This document shows, piece after piece, positions 35,016 through 45,790 of a stretch of DNA of 64,000 bases. The notes below the pieces were generated by a model. That model ran no database searches and was not told where the DNA came from. It saw only the letters and a list, made by a program, of their open reading frames with translations. Position 1 is the first letter of the stretch; the number at the start of each line of letters is the position of its first letter. The position numbers and the translations under genes are program-made. Source of the DNA: JAPPHY01 sp034423135 (GTDB lineage: Bacteria > Chloroflexota > Dehalococcoidia > Lucifugimonadales > UBA2985); contig DAOUJC010000021.1 of NCBI GenBank assembly GCA_034423135.1, positions 62,001-126,000 on the forward strand, written 5' to 3'.

Positions 35016-36503
35016 CTAGTCTCCCGAGGAATCGCTGCTACGCCGAGCCGCCAGGCGTTCAGCGCGCCGGGCACAAGCCCTGATCAGCCCTCGGAATATC
35101 CAGCTGTGAATGGGGTACAGGCCGTACCAGTAGATCAGGCCTGCCAGGCCCTTGGGGATGAAGACTGCGGTCTGCACCAGGCGAGTCCTGCCTTCCCCTG
35201 CTTCCTGGAATTCGTACTGGAGCCAGGCGCGTCCCGGAACCTTCATCTCGGCCCTCAGCCGGAGCATACGCCCGTCCTCCAGCGCCTCCACGCGCCAGAA
35301 GTCCAGCGCATCGCCGACGCGGAGGTCGTCCGGATGACGGCGACCCCTGCGCAGACCGACTCCGCCGAGCAGGCGGTCAGTCATACCGCGCAGCCGCCAG
35401 GTCCACGTCGCAAAGTACCAGCCACGCGCGCCTCCGATGCCTGTGACAACCCGGTACAGGTCATGCGCCGAGGCGTCAACCTCCCGGACCCTGCGCTCGA
35501 TGATCATGCCCTGGCGCGTCTCCATGCTGACCAGCTCTCGCGTGTCCATCGACGCGCCCACGGCGTCGCTCCAGGAGGTGTCGATTCGTCCCTCGCCAAG
35601 GTCTTCGATCACTCTGCCCAGTGCCGATTCGAGGTCTCGCGGCTGAATGTGCGGAAACAACTCACGGGCGGCAGTATCGGTAACGACGACGTCATTGCGA
35701 AGCCCCTCCACGAGCGGCACGGCCACGCTGGCCGGTATGGGAGTCACCCAGTGCACCCAGTAGGAGGACAGACGCGGGGTCAGCACCGGCACGGAGATCA
35801 GCCACCGGCGCAGCCCCCTAGCCCTGGCGTAGCCGAGCATCAACCCGCCGTAGGTGGTGACGTCCTTTCCGCCGATTTCGACCACGCGATCCCGGCTGTC
35901 CGGTGTGTTCAGGCCGGACACGAGGTAATCGACCAGGTCTTCAATTGCGATGGGCTGGATGCGGGAGTGTATCCACTTGGGGCAGACCATCACCGGCAGG
36001 CGCTCCACAAGGTAGCGCACCATCTCCAGCGACATGCTGCCCGCACCAACGATCACGGCTGCCCTGAATTCGGTGACTGGAACGCCGCTCTCTCGCAGCG
36101 CCCTGCCTGTATCCTGCCTTGAGCGAAGGTGCTTCGAGAGGTTGGACTCAGGGTCTCCCAGCCCGCCCAGGTAGATGATGTTGCCGACGCCCGCAGCGCT
36201 CGCTGCCTGACCGAAGGAGCGAGCGGCTTCGACGTCCAGCTCGTGAAAGCCGGAACCGCTGGCCATGCTGTGTATCAGGTAGTACGCCGCGTGGACGCCG
36301 TCCAGCGCCTCCGCGAGGGTATTGGGGTCCAGGGCGTCACCAACGACCACCTCAACCCTGTCAAACCAGGAGCGAGAACGCGCCCTCGTGCGGCTACGAA
36401 CCAGGACGCGGACGTTGTGCCCATCTTCCAGGAGGCGGGGGACCAGCCTCCCGCCTATGTATCCCGTGGCGCCGGTGACAAGAATCGTGTTGGGATTCGC
36501 CAT
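35016..36503 (-). CDS. NAD(P)-binding SDR/NmrA-type protein with DUF2867 domain
   Basis: The 495-residue protein begins with an extended-SDR Rossmann motif (ILVTGATGYIGGRLVPRLL) and YYLIHSM, the stretch typical of the YfcH/NmrA-like branch. The C-terminal half (residues about 330-490) resembles DUF2867, a lipid-binding-like fold, with LGGVGLRRGRRHPDDLRVGD and FIPKGLAGLIYWYGLYPIH. This two-part layout is known in bacteria and is linked to cell envelope or lipid metabolism without a proven reaction. It converges with the preceding membrane gene. Confidence 0.85.
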   Translation of the reverse strand: MANPNTILVTGATGYIGGRLVPRLLEDGHNVRVLVRSRTRARSRSWFDRVEVVVGDALDPNTLAEALDGVHAAYYLIHSMASGSGFHELDVEAARSFGQAASAAGVGNIIYLGGLGDPESNLSKHLRSRQDTGRALRESGVPVTEFRAAVIVGAGSMSLEMVRYLVERLPVMVCPKWIHSRIQPIAIEDLVDYLVSGLNTPDSRDRVVEIGGKDVTTYGGLMLGYARARGLRRWLISVPVLTPRLSSYWVHWVTPIPASVAVPLVEGLRNDVVVTDTAARELFPHIQPRDLESALGRVIEDLGEGRIDTSWSDAVGASMDTRELVSMETRQGMIIERRVREVDASAHDLYRVVTGIGGARGWYFATWTWRLRGMTDRLLGGVGLRRGRRHPDDLRVGDALDFWRVEALEDGRMLRLRAEMKVPGRAWLQYEFQEAGEGRTRLVQTAVFIPKGLAGLIYWYGLYPIHSWIFRGLIRACARRAERLAARRSSDSSGD

Positions 36504-36741
36504 GTTCGTTGCGATTGAGGCGTGGGCCGGACAGGGGCTGTATCAGAGTCTGAACTCACTCCTTGGATTATACAACACTGCCAGCAGTCGATTCGGAGTC
36601 GCCATCGGCTGCAAGCGAGCAAAGCTGGCTTCCCTGAGTAGTGGTCGAGTCGCCGCCTTTGGTGTATCTGAGCGGGCGGATTCGGCATATAATGTATACA
36701 AGGTAACCGGCAAATGGGTGCCAGGGGAGGAGGTTGTGAGA

Positions 36742-37953
36742 ATGTCATCTGCACTCAAGATTCTGTGTGTTCTGTACCCGGACCCGGTGAGCGGATTCCC
36801 TCCGGCCTACGCTCGCGATGCCATCCCCACGCTCACCCACTACCCGGACGGCCAGACGCTGCCCTCGCCCGCATCCATCGACTTTGCGCCGGGCGAGCTT
36901 CTGGGCTCCGTGTCGGGCGGCCTTGGGCTGGAGAAGTTCCTGACCGAGCGCGGCCACAAGTTCGTGGTCACATCAGACAAGGACGGCCCGGACTCGGTTT
37001 TCGAGCGCGAGCTGCCGGACGCCGACGTCGTCATATCGCAGCCGTTCTGGCCCGGATACCTGACCGCGGAGCGCATTCGAAACGCGCCCAAGCTCAAGAT
37101 CGCGATAACAGCGGGCATCGGCTCTGACCACGTGGACCTTCAGTCGGCCATCGCCCGGGACATCACGGTCTGCGAGGTGACGTGGTGCAACAGCGTCAGC
37201 GTGGCGGAGCACGCAGTGATGCAGATGCTGGCGCTGGTCAGGGACTACATTCCGCAGTATGGGTGGGTGATGAGGGGCGGCTGGAACATCGCCGACGCAG
37301 TCTCGCGGTCGTACGACATCGAGGGCATGGACGTGGGCGTGGTGGCAGCCGGCCGGATCGGCCTCGCGGTGCTGAAGCGGATGAAGGCCTTCGACGTGAA
37401 CCTCCACTACACGGACAGGCACCGGCTGCCCGCGAATGTCGAGCAGGAGCTGGGCCTGACGTTCCACCCGAACGCGGAGTCGCTGGTGAGTGTGTGCGAC
37501 GTGGTGAGCATCCACTGCCCGCTCCACGCCGAGACCGAGCACATGTTTGACGACGCGCTCATTGGCAAGATGAAGCGAGGCTCGTACATCGTCAACACCG
37601 CGCGCGGCAAGATATGCGACCGCGACGCAATCGCCCGGGCGCTGGAGAGCGGCCAGCTTGCCGGATACGCCGGCGACGTATGGTTCCCGCAGCCCGCTCC
37701 CAACGATCACCCTTGGCGGTCGATGCCCAACCACGCCATGACGCCGCACACCTCCGGCACGTCGCTCTCGGCGCAGGCCCGGTACGCCGCGGGTGTCCGC
37801 GAGATTCTGGAGTGCTGGCTGGAAGGCCACCCGATAAGGGAGGAGTACCTGATTGTGCAGGGCGGCGGCCTTGCGGGCACCGGCGCTCACTCCTACAGCG
37901 CAGGCGACGCCACGGGAGGCTCCGAGGAGGCGGCGAAGTTCAGGGCCGTCTGA
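36742..37953 (+). CDS. NAD-dependent formate dehydrogenase
   Basis: The enzyme oxidises formate to CO2 with NAD. The 403-residue D-2-hydroxyacid dehydrogenase-fold protein closely follows the Pseudomonas-type formate dehydrogenase: ITAGIGSDHVDLQSA, CNSVSVAEHAVMQ, the NAD site VVAAGRIGLAVLKRM, LHYTDRHRLP (Asp giving NAD preference), NTARGKICDRDA with the catalytic Arg, and MTPHTSGTSLSAQ with the catalytic His. The ATG at 36742 follows AGGGGAGGAGG at eight bases. A TATAAT at 36688-36693 is a possible -10; no clear -35 is seen. No metal-dependent formate dehydrogenase gene is adjacent. Confidence 0.95.
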   Translation: MSSALKILCVLYPDPVSGFPPAYARDAIPTLTHYPDGQTLPSPASIDFAPGELLGSVSGGLGLEKFLTERGHKFVVTSDKDGPDSVFERELPDADVVISQPFWPGYLTAERIRNAPKLKIAITAGIGSDHVDLQSAIARDITVCEVTWCNSVSVAEHAVMQMLALVRDYIPQYGWVMRGGWNIADAVSRSYDIEGMDVGVVAAGRIGLAVLKRMKAFDVNLHYTDRHRLPANVEQELGLTFHPNAESLVSVCDVVSIHCPLHAETEHMFDDALIGKMKRGSYIVNTARGKICDRDAIARALESGQLAGYAGDVWFPQPAPNDHPWRSMPNHAMTPHTSGTSLSAQARYAAGVREILECWLEGHPIREEYLIVQGGGLAGTGAHSYSAGDATGGSEEAAKFRAV

Positions 37954-37968
37954 CGATGCCGCGGGCCG

Positions 37969-38673
37969 CTAGGGGCCAGACGTGATGACGCTGCTGGTGT
38001 AGATCAGGCGCGGCAGTGTCCGCAGCGTCTCCAGCTTGGGGTCTTCCACGTTCAGGATGCGGGGCACGCGGATGCTCTCCAGCCGCTCCAGGTAGGCACA
38101 CCGCTTCCGGAAGGCCAGCAGCGTATGCCTGTCACCGCCAAGCAGCAGGTGGTCGAATGCGCCGTCGTAGGTTTCCGCCTGCTGCTGGAACGTCTCAGCC
38201 GCCTTGTCCATCAGCTCGCGGGCCTGCCCCTCGCGCCGTCGCGCGAACCGCCCGGAAGAGCTGCCGCCCTTCTTGTGTCTCGCCTTGACGAAGCGGCTGC
38301 CGACCTTTGACTGCGCTAGCCGCTCACCCTCATAGACGCCGACGGCGTAGCCGCTCAGTCGCAACAGCAGCACGAGAACCGTGCGATGCCCGTCCAGCAG
38401 CGCGAGCAGCGGGCCTGCATCCCAGCCATCGTACTCGGCGGCGGTCTCGACCGGGAACGGCGGAAGCACGGCGTGGGTCTCGTCCGCGCTCCGGAACAGG
38501 ATGGCGCCGGTGCCGGAGCTACTCAACGCCGATGCGAGAGAATCGTCTAAGGCTGCGGCGTCCGGCAGTTGGGCGCCGGGCGGCAGGCAGTAGGTGCGGC
38601 CGCGCCGCGCCGGGTCGTGCCACGCGTCGGCGAGGCTGCGCATTTGGCCTATCGCTACGTCTCGTTGCTCCAT
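37969..38673 (-). CDS. Vms1-like release factor (VLRF1 family) candidate
   Basis: The 234-residue protein has an alpha/beta front half (VLVLLLRLSGYAVGVYEGER) followed by GSRFVKARHKKGGSSSGR and FARRREGQARELMDKAAETF. That pattern, a basic-Gly-Gly loop followed by R-F-A-R-R-R and a helix with Q/A, is the signature I know from bacterial acVLRF1 and eukaryotic Vms1/ANKZF1, peptidyl-tRNA hydrolases that free stalled nascent chains. The catalytic Gln usual in the GG loop is not evident; Ser occupies that stretch. It starts 15 bases after the mutS2 stop, on the same strand. Assignment is by motif and context only. Confidence 0.7.
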   Translation of the reverse strand: MEQRDVAIGQMRSLADAWHDPARRGRTYCLPPGAQLPDAAALDDSLASALSSSGTGAILFRSADETHAVLPPFPVETAAEYDGWDAGPLLALLDGHRTVLVLLLRLSGYAVGVYEGERLAQSKVGSRFVKARHKKGGSSSGRFARRREGQARELMDKAAETFQQQAETYDGAFDHLLLGGDRHTLLAFRKRCAYLERLESIRVPRILNVEDPKLETLRTLPRLIYTSSVITSGP

Positions 38674-38688
38674 CGCTGCAGAGGGCCT

Positions 38689-41070
38689 CTACGCCAGCTC
38701 AACCACGGTTGCGCCATCGCTGCGATTGCCCTCCTCCGAGGCGAACGACCCCACGTGGACGTGCCCGGCGAGGTGCTCGCGCAGCGCGCTTCGCAGCGCG
38801 CCCGTCCCCACGCCGTGCACCAGACGCACGGACGAAAGGCCGGCAAGCACCGCCTTGTCCAGGAAGCTGTCCAGCCGGTCCAGCGCGTCAGCTACGCGCA
38901 CGCCGCGGAGGTCCAGGTCGCGCGGCGCGGGTGCGTGTGCCGGAGGCGGACTGACAGCCGAGGCCGCGCCTTGCGAGGGAGCGGCAGCCTCAACTCTCCG
39001 CTCGATTTCGTCGAGCGAGACGGTCACCCTGATGGAGCCCAGCGCAACCTCCACGCTGTTCTGGTCGGATGGCTCCGACAGCACCTCTAGGGCTTGGCCA
39101 ATGCCCCGCACGATGATCATGTCGCCGCGCCTGAGCGTGCCAAGCCAGCGGTCGCGGGCGGCGTCTCCACGCCACACGGGCGACTGCAGTTCACGCCTGG
39201 CCTGCGCGACCTCCTGACGCTGTTCGTGTAGCGACGGCGCGGGCTGCGGCTGTCGCGCGGCCGGAAGTGAGCGCTCCACGGCACGCAGCCGCTGTCGCAC
39301 CTCCTCAACCCTGGCCTCCAGCTCCCTACGGGACTCCGCGATCATCAGCTCGCGCTCCTGCTCCAGTCCCGCAAGCCTGGCCTCCAGCTCCTGCCGCAGC
39401 TTCCTCGCCTCCGCCAGCTCATCCTGCGCCTCCCTGCTGCGCTCGATGGCCTGGCGACGCTCACGCTGCAGCTCGCCCAGCAGCCTCTCCGTCTGCAGGA
39501 ACTCGCCCGACAGCATGGAGCGGGCGTCGTCGATGACGGGCTGCGGCATGCCCAGCTTCGTGGCGATGGTGAGTGCGTAGCTCCTCTCCGGCAGGCCGAT
39601 GTTGAGCTTGTACGTGGGCGTCAGCGTGTCGGGGTCAAGCTCCACGCTGGCGTTGGTCATGCCGGGGCTGTCCTGCACGAACGCAGCGAGGTCGCGGTGA
39701 TGCGACGTGGCGATGACCGGAATGCCTCGCCTGTGTAGCTCGCGGAGGATGGCCTTGGCCAGCGCCGCGCCCTCCTCCGGGTCGGTGCTAGTGCCAAGCT
39801 CATCGATGAGCACGAGGGAGTGCGGCGTGGCGCAATCGAAGATTCTGCCCAGGTTCTGGACGTGGGAACTGAACGTGGACATGGAGCGCTCTATGCTCTG
39901 CTGGTCGCCGATGTCGGCGTAGAAGCCGTCAAAGACGCTGACGATGGCCTCTCTGGCGGGCACGTGAAGCCCGGCCTGGGCCATCGCCGTCAGCAGGCCG
40001 GCCATCTTCAGCGACACGGTCTTGCCGCCCGCGTTCGGCCCGGTGACGAGGATGATCGAGGAGCCGTCGCCAAGCTGGATTGTGTTGGGCACCACCTGCC
40101 CGGTCAGCAGCGGATGACGAGCCTCGGACAGCAGGATGTACGGCTTCCCGCCCTGCACCAGCGTGACGGGCGTGCCCCTGACGGCGGCCGAGTATCGCGC
40201 CTTGGCCATCGCCAGGTCGATGCGCACGAGCACGTCAATGCCCAGCAGCAGGTCGTCCTTCGCGTCACCCACCATTGCCGAGAGATCGCGCAGCACGCGC
40301 TCCTCCTCCCGCAGCGCGGCCAGTCGAAGCTCCTGCCACTGGTTGCCCTGCGAGATTGCCGGGAGCGGCTCCACGAACAGGGTAGCGCCGCTGTCGGACA
40401 CGTCGTGGACTATGCCCTGAACGTGCTGGCGCATCTCCGCCTTCACCAGGATCACCATCCTGCCCTGGCGCTGGGTGATGAGTGGCTCCTGCAGGACGCC
40501 CCTGCCGTACAGCCCGCGCATCATCCTCTGCAACGACGATTCCAGCGTGCCGAAGGTCTCGCGAGCGCGCACGCGAAGCTCGGCGAGCTGCCGCGACGCG
40601 CCGTCCAGCACCTCGCCCTCGCGGCCGATGGCCCGCGACAGCTGCCGCTCAAGGTCCCGAAAGTCGGCGATCTGCCTTGCGAGGTGCGAGAGTATGCCCA
40701 GGTCGGTCTGTGAGCCGACGACCGACCTCGCGCTGCCGAGCGCCCGTGCGGTGCCCGCCACGTCACGGAGGTCCGGCCCCGGCAGCGTCGCGCCGAGCGC
40801 GGCGCTCTCCACAGCCCTGCGGACGCCCCGCGCCGAGTTGAACTCCACCTCCCTGCCGCGCTCCAGCAGCTGCACCGCCTCCGACGTCTCTTGCTGTCGC
40901 AGTTGCACGTCCTCGTGGGCGTGCGACGGCCTGAGGTTCAGGGCCAGCTCGCTGCCGAGGGACGTCTGGGTGTGGCCCGCCAGCCGCTCCATGACCTGCG
41001 GAAACTCGAGAAGCTCAAGCGCCCTCTCGCGGAGGTCTTCGTCCGGCGTGCCTGTTGTATCGGTGTCCAT
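38689..41070 (-). CDS. mutS2: MutS2 ATPase with KOW and Smr domains
   Basis: The 793-residue protein has the MutS2 layout: a core without the mismatch-recognition domain, Walker A GPNAGGKTVSLK near residue 340, Walker B LVLIDELGTSTDPEEG, a long coiled clamp (residues about 510-620), a KOW-like stretch (LRRGDMIIVRGIGQALEVL) and a C-terminal Smr nuclease domain (DLRGVRVADALDRLD, LVHGVGTGALR). In Bacillus MutS2 senses collided ribosomes; older work ties it to recombination. A weak AAAGG lies before the ATG. The VLRF1 gene follows at 15 bases, so the pair forms an operon. Confidence 0.95.
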   Translation of the reverse strand: MDTDTTGTPDEDLRERALELLEFPQVMERLAGHTQTSLGSELALNLRPSHAHEDVQLRQQETSEAVQLLERGREVEFNSARGVRRAVESAALGATLPGPDLRDVAGTARALGSARSVVGSQTDLGILSHLARQIADFRDLERQLSRAIGREGEVLDGASRQLAELRVRARETFGTLESSLQRMMRGLYGRGVLQEPLITQRQGRMVILVKAEMRQHVQGIVHDVSDSGATLFVEPLPAISQGNQWQELRLAALREEERVLRDLSAMVGDAKDDLLLGIDVLVRIDLAMAKARYSAAVRGTPVTLVQGGKPYILLSEARHPLLTGQVVPNTIQLGDGSSIILVTGPNAGGKTVSLKMAGLLTAMAQAGLHVPAREAIVSVFDGFYADIGDQQSIERSMSTFSSHVQNLGRIFDCATPHSLVLIDELGTSTDPEEGAALAKAILRELHRRGIPVIATSHHRDLAAFVQDSPGMTNASVELDPDTLTPTYKLNIGLPERSYALTIATKLGMPQPVIDDARSMLSGEFLQTERLLGELQRERRQAIERSREAQDELAEARKLRQELEARLAGLEQERELMIAESRRELEARVEEVRQRLRAVERSLPAARQPQPAPSLHEQRQEVAQARRELQSPVWRGDAARDRWLGTLRRGDMIIVRGIGQALEVLSEPSDQNSVEVALGSIRVTVSLDEIERRVEAAAPSQGAASAVSPPPAHAPAPRDLDLRGVRVADALDRLDSFLDKAVLAGLSSVRLVHGVGTGALRSALREHLAGHVHVGSFASEEGNRSDGATVVELA

Positions 41071-41264
41071 GCGACCTTTGCTGGGAGAGGAGTATCGCCC
41101 ACAGCTTAGCAGTACGGGCAGGTGGGCGTCCAGAAAGTGCGCGGGAATTGGCGTTTACGGCTAATGTCACCTCGCCCCCTGAAGCAACGGCATCTGGGAA
41201 ACCGTCACTGCCGCTTGTTGGGAACGGCCCCATTGCCTACACTGCCACAAACCGCCAACTCCGG

Positions 41265-41292
41265 GGAACCGATTGGCCGCACGACTTGTATT
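41265..41292 (+). promoter_or_regulatory. Candidate ECF-type promoter of the sigma/anti-sigma operon
   Basis: GGAACC (41265-41270) is a typical ECF -35 and is followed about 16 bases later by TTGTATTA. The spacing and position 25-50 bases before the sigma gene suggest autoregulation, but the -10 consensus of this sigma is unknown. Confidence 0.4.
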
Positions 41293-41315
41293 ATCCAGGT
41301 GAAGGAGTACGGCAG

Positions 41316-41843
41316 ATGGGAGAGAGTGCAATCGACGAACAGGATGCCATCCGCCGCTGCCAGTTGGGCGACCGAGAGGCGTTTCGCCCGATCGTTGAGC
41401 GCTACGGGAACGTGCTCATGGGCACCATCTACCTGATGATGGGTGACAGAGCGGTGAGCGAGGAGCTGGTGCAAGAGACGTTCGTGCGCGCATGGAAAGG
41501 CATCAAGACGTTCCGCCTCGGCCAGCCGCTGAAACCCTGGCTGGTTCGGGTCGCAGTAAACCAGGCGCTCAACGCCAGGGCGCGCCGCCAGGCGCCGGTG
41601 GAACCGCTATCCGAGGCCAATGTGGCCGGTATGGATGCGGGGTTCGGGCAGTCGGATGATCGGAACGAGGTCCGGCAGGCGCTCAGCCAGCTGTCCGCAG
41701 ATCACCGTCGAGTCGTCGTGCTCCGCTACTTCGGGGAGCTCTCCACGAAGGAAGCGGCGAACGCCCTCGGCGTCCGAGAGGGAACGGTGAAATCGCGGCT
41801 GAACAGGGCGCTTGAGCAACTGCGCGAGATTCTGGAGAGTTGA
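41316..41843 (+). CDS. ECF-subfamily RNA polymerase sigma factor
   Basis: The 175-residue protein has sigma region 2 (DREAFRPIVERYGNVLMGTIYLMM, EELVQETFVRAWKGIKTF) and region 4 with a helix-turn-helix (LSADHRRVVVLRYFGELSTKEAANALGVREGTVKSRLNRAL), without regions 1 and 3. The ATG at 41316 is chosen because AAGGAG lies eight bases upstream; the open frame extends further upstream without support. It directs RNA polymerase to a stress regulon. The downstream gene is its likely anti-sigma factor. Confidence 0.93.
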   Translation: MGESAIDEQDAIRRCQLGDREAFRPIVERYGNVLMGTIYLMMGDRAVSEELVQETFVRAWKGIKTFRLGQPLKPWLVRVAVNQALNARARRQAPVEPLSEANVAGMDAGFGQSDDRNEVRQALSQLSADHRRVVVLRYFGELSTKEAANALGVREGTVKSRLNRALEQLREILES

Positions 41844-41859
41844 GAAGAGGGGCTGAGAC

Positions 41860-43284
41860 ATGAGCGAGCGAATTGAGAACACCGAATTCCGTATCCGGGA
41901 GGCACTCCTCGCTGAGGCAAGCGAGGCGCCGGCGCCAACAGACCTGTGGGCACGCGTTGAGCCCCGATTGGAGCGGTTCGTCGCGCCCTTGGCCGGTTGG
42001 CAGCAGCGATGGAGGCTCGCGTTGGCAGGCGCCGCCTCTGCCGTTGTGCTGGCCGTGGGAGGAGCAGGAGCCGCTCTCATCGTCACCGGCCAAATCCCGG
42101 GGGGCGAAGACAGCGGCTCTTCGGCTGAAGAGCTACGGGGCGGGATTGACGACGAGTCGTTCTATGATATCAGTGGCGACGAAGCCGCTGCCAGGCTGGA
42201 AGACCCTGACGGGAACCTGCTTGAGCGTGGCGATATGGAAAGTCTCGCGGCCGCGGAAGATGCGTGGTTGCCGGTAGAGCCAACACAGGCGTCTGAGGCG
42301 CAGCTAGCGATGGAGAGCCCCCAATCGAGCCTCACAACCGGTCAACCTGAGAGCCGGAATCTCCAGGGATTGGCTGGCGAGCGGCAGATCATCTCTCAGG
42401 CGTCACTGGACCTTGAGGTGAGCGACGTGAACGTGGCCACCACCCAGCTCCGCGGCCTGGCCCAGTCGTTTGGGGGATTCATAGAGCACATCTCCACCTC
42501 TGGGGGCCTCAACCCGGAGCACGGCTCCGCCGTAGTCCGGGTTCCCGGCGACCGGCTCCTTGAAGCGCTCGACGCCATCGAACGGTTGGGGAGGGCCGTG
42601 GGACAGACCCTCGGCCAGCACGACGTTACGGGAGAGGCCATCGACCTGGAGGCTCGTCTCAGGAGTGAGCGAAGCACTGAGGAGAGCCTGCTCAAGCTGC
42701 TCGACAGGGCGGAATCCGTCAGCGACGTACTCACCGTCGAGCGTGAGCTCAACCGTGTGCGTGCCAACATCGAGCAATTGCAGGGGCAGCTCGACTTCAT
42801 CCAGCGCAGCGTGGCGCTAGCGACCATCACCGTGAGCTTCGCGCTGCCTCCCGGCTCCACGGCCGTAGCTCCCTCAGCGTCCTTGCAGCTGGAAGTCGAG
42901 GAGGTCGAGCCTTCGGTGTGGCTTGTGCAGGAGTTGGTTGAGCGGGCCGGCGGATCCATGGGGCGGGTCCTCGTCACGACTCGCGAGAACAGCCAGGAAG
43001 CGTTCCTCAGCTTCTCGCTGCCCGCAGCCGCTCTTGATAGCGCCCTCAACGCCATGGTGGGAGACGGCGTTGTCCTGCACCGCGAAGTAGTGAGCTACGG
43101 CCGCCTGGGGCAGGACGAGCGTGACGATGACCTTCAAGCGAATGTGACAGTTCAGCTCCAGACCAACACAGACCCGGCCCTTTGGCGCTCGACAGGAGTC
43201 TTGCTGGCGGGAGGACTGCTCGTCCTCATTGGTGTGGCGGGCACGCTGGCGGTCTTGTTCCGAGTGAGACGGCGCAGGGGATAA
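41860..43284 (+). CDS. Membrane anti-sigma candidate with DUF4349 domain
   Basis: The 474-residue protein has a cytoplasmic N-terminus of about 46 residues, a membrane helix (RLALAGAASAVVLAVGGAGAALIV), an acidic linker, then a DUF4349 domain (residues about 170-360: RQIISQASLDLEVSDVN, GSAVVRVPGDRLLEALD, LEARLRSERSTEESLLKLLD with a coiled coil) and a C-terminal helix (GVLLAGGLLVLIGVAGTLAVLF). It lacks a zinc-binding HxxxCxxC motif. Its position 16 bases after the ECF sigma gene suggests it holds the sigma at the membrane until an outside signal, but this is inference. Confidence 0.75.
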   Translation: MSERIENTEFRIREALLAEASEAPAPTDLWARVEPRLERFVAPLAGWQQRWRLALAGAASAVVLAVGGAGAALIVTGQIPGGEDSGSSAEELRGGIDDESFYDISGDEAAARLEDPDGNLLERGDMESLAAAEDAWLPVEPTQASEAQLAMESPQSSLTTGQPESRNLQGLAGERQIISQASLDLEVSDVNVATTQLRGLAQSFGGFIEHISTSGGLNPEHGSAVVRVPGDRLLEALDAIERLGRAVGQTLGQHDVTGEAIDLEARLRSERSTEESLLKLLDRAESVSDVLTVERELNRVRANIEQLQGQLDFIQRSVALATITVSFALPPGSTAVAPSASLQLEVEEVEPSVWLVQELVERAGGSMGRVLVTTRENSQEAFLSFSLPAAALDSALNAMVGDGVVLHREVVSYGRLGQDERDDDLQANVTVQLQTNTDPALWRSTGVLLAGGLLVLIGVAGTLAVLFRVRRRRG

Positions 43285-43320
43285 GGTCGCTTGTGACCTA
43301 GTGCCCCGAGCCCGGAGATG

Positions 43321-43360
43321 AAGGAGGCTCTCGCCTTAGGGCGTGGGCCTCCTTACGTTT
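43321..43360 (+). terminator. Hairpin terminator after the sigma/anti-sigma operon
   Basis: AAGGAGGC (43321-43328) pairs with GCCTCCTT (43347-43354), with an inner CGCC/GGCG stem (43332-43343), followed by ACGTTTAT. It lies 37 bases after the stop. Confidence 0.55.
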
Positions 43361-43565
43361 ATCTCCCAGCCGGGAATCTGAAACACGCAGTCCGCGATCT
43401 GTGGCCGCTGCCTCGCCACTGAGCGCGGCTGGGATTGCCCAAATGAGAGCCAACCTGATAGCATAACAGCGCGGAATCGCGCGCGGTCGCTGTAGGCTGT
43501 GATCGCGGGCGTCGGCTCCATCAGACCAATCACCCTTGGAGCATGGCCGCGAAAGGAGACACGTC

Positions 43566-45695
<2,130 letters not shown>

Positions 45696-45790
45696 CCTCA
45701 GCCTGATGCCGCAAGCAGGCCGGCAAGCTCGTGCCACGAAGTGCGAGATTGTCACTTGGCGCGCATATTCGTCGCATTCGGAGTGTTGAG

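Noticed and set aside
33766..35019. 417-codon plus-strand frame within the membrane protein gene
   Set aside because: Arg/Gly-rich translation without start signals, while the frame at 33392-34963 has a proper signal peptide and membrane helices.
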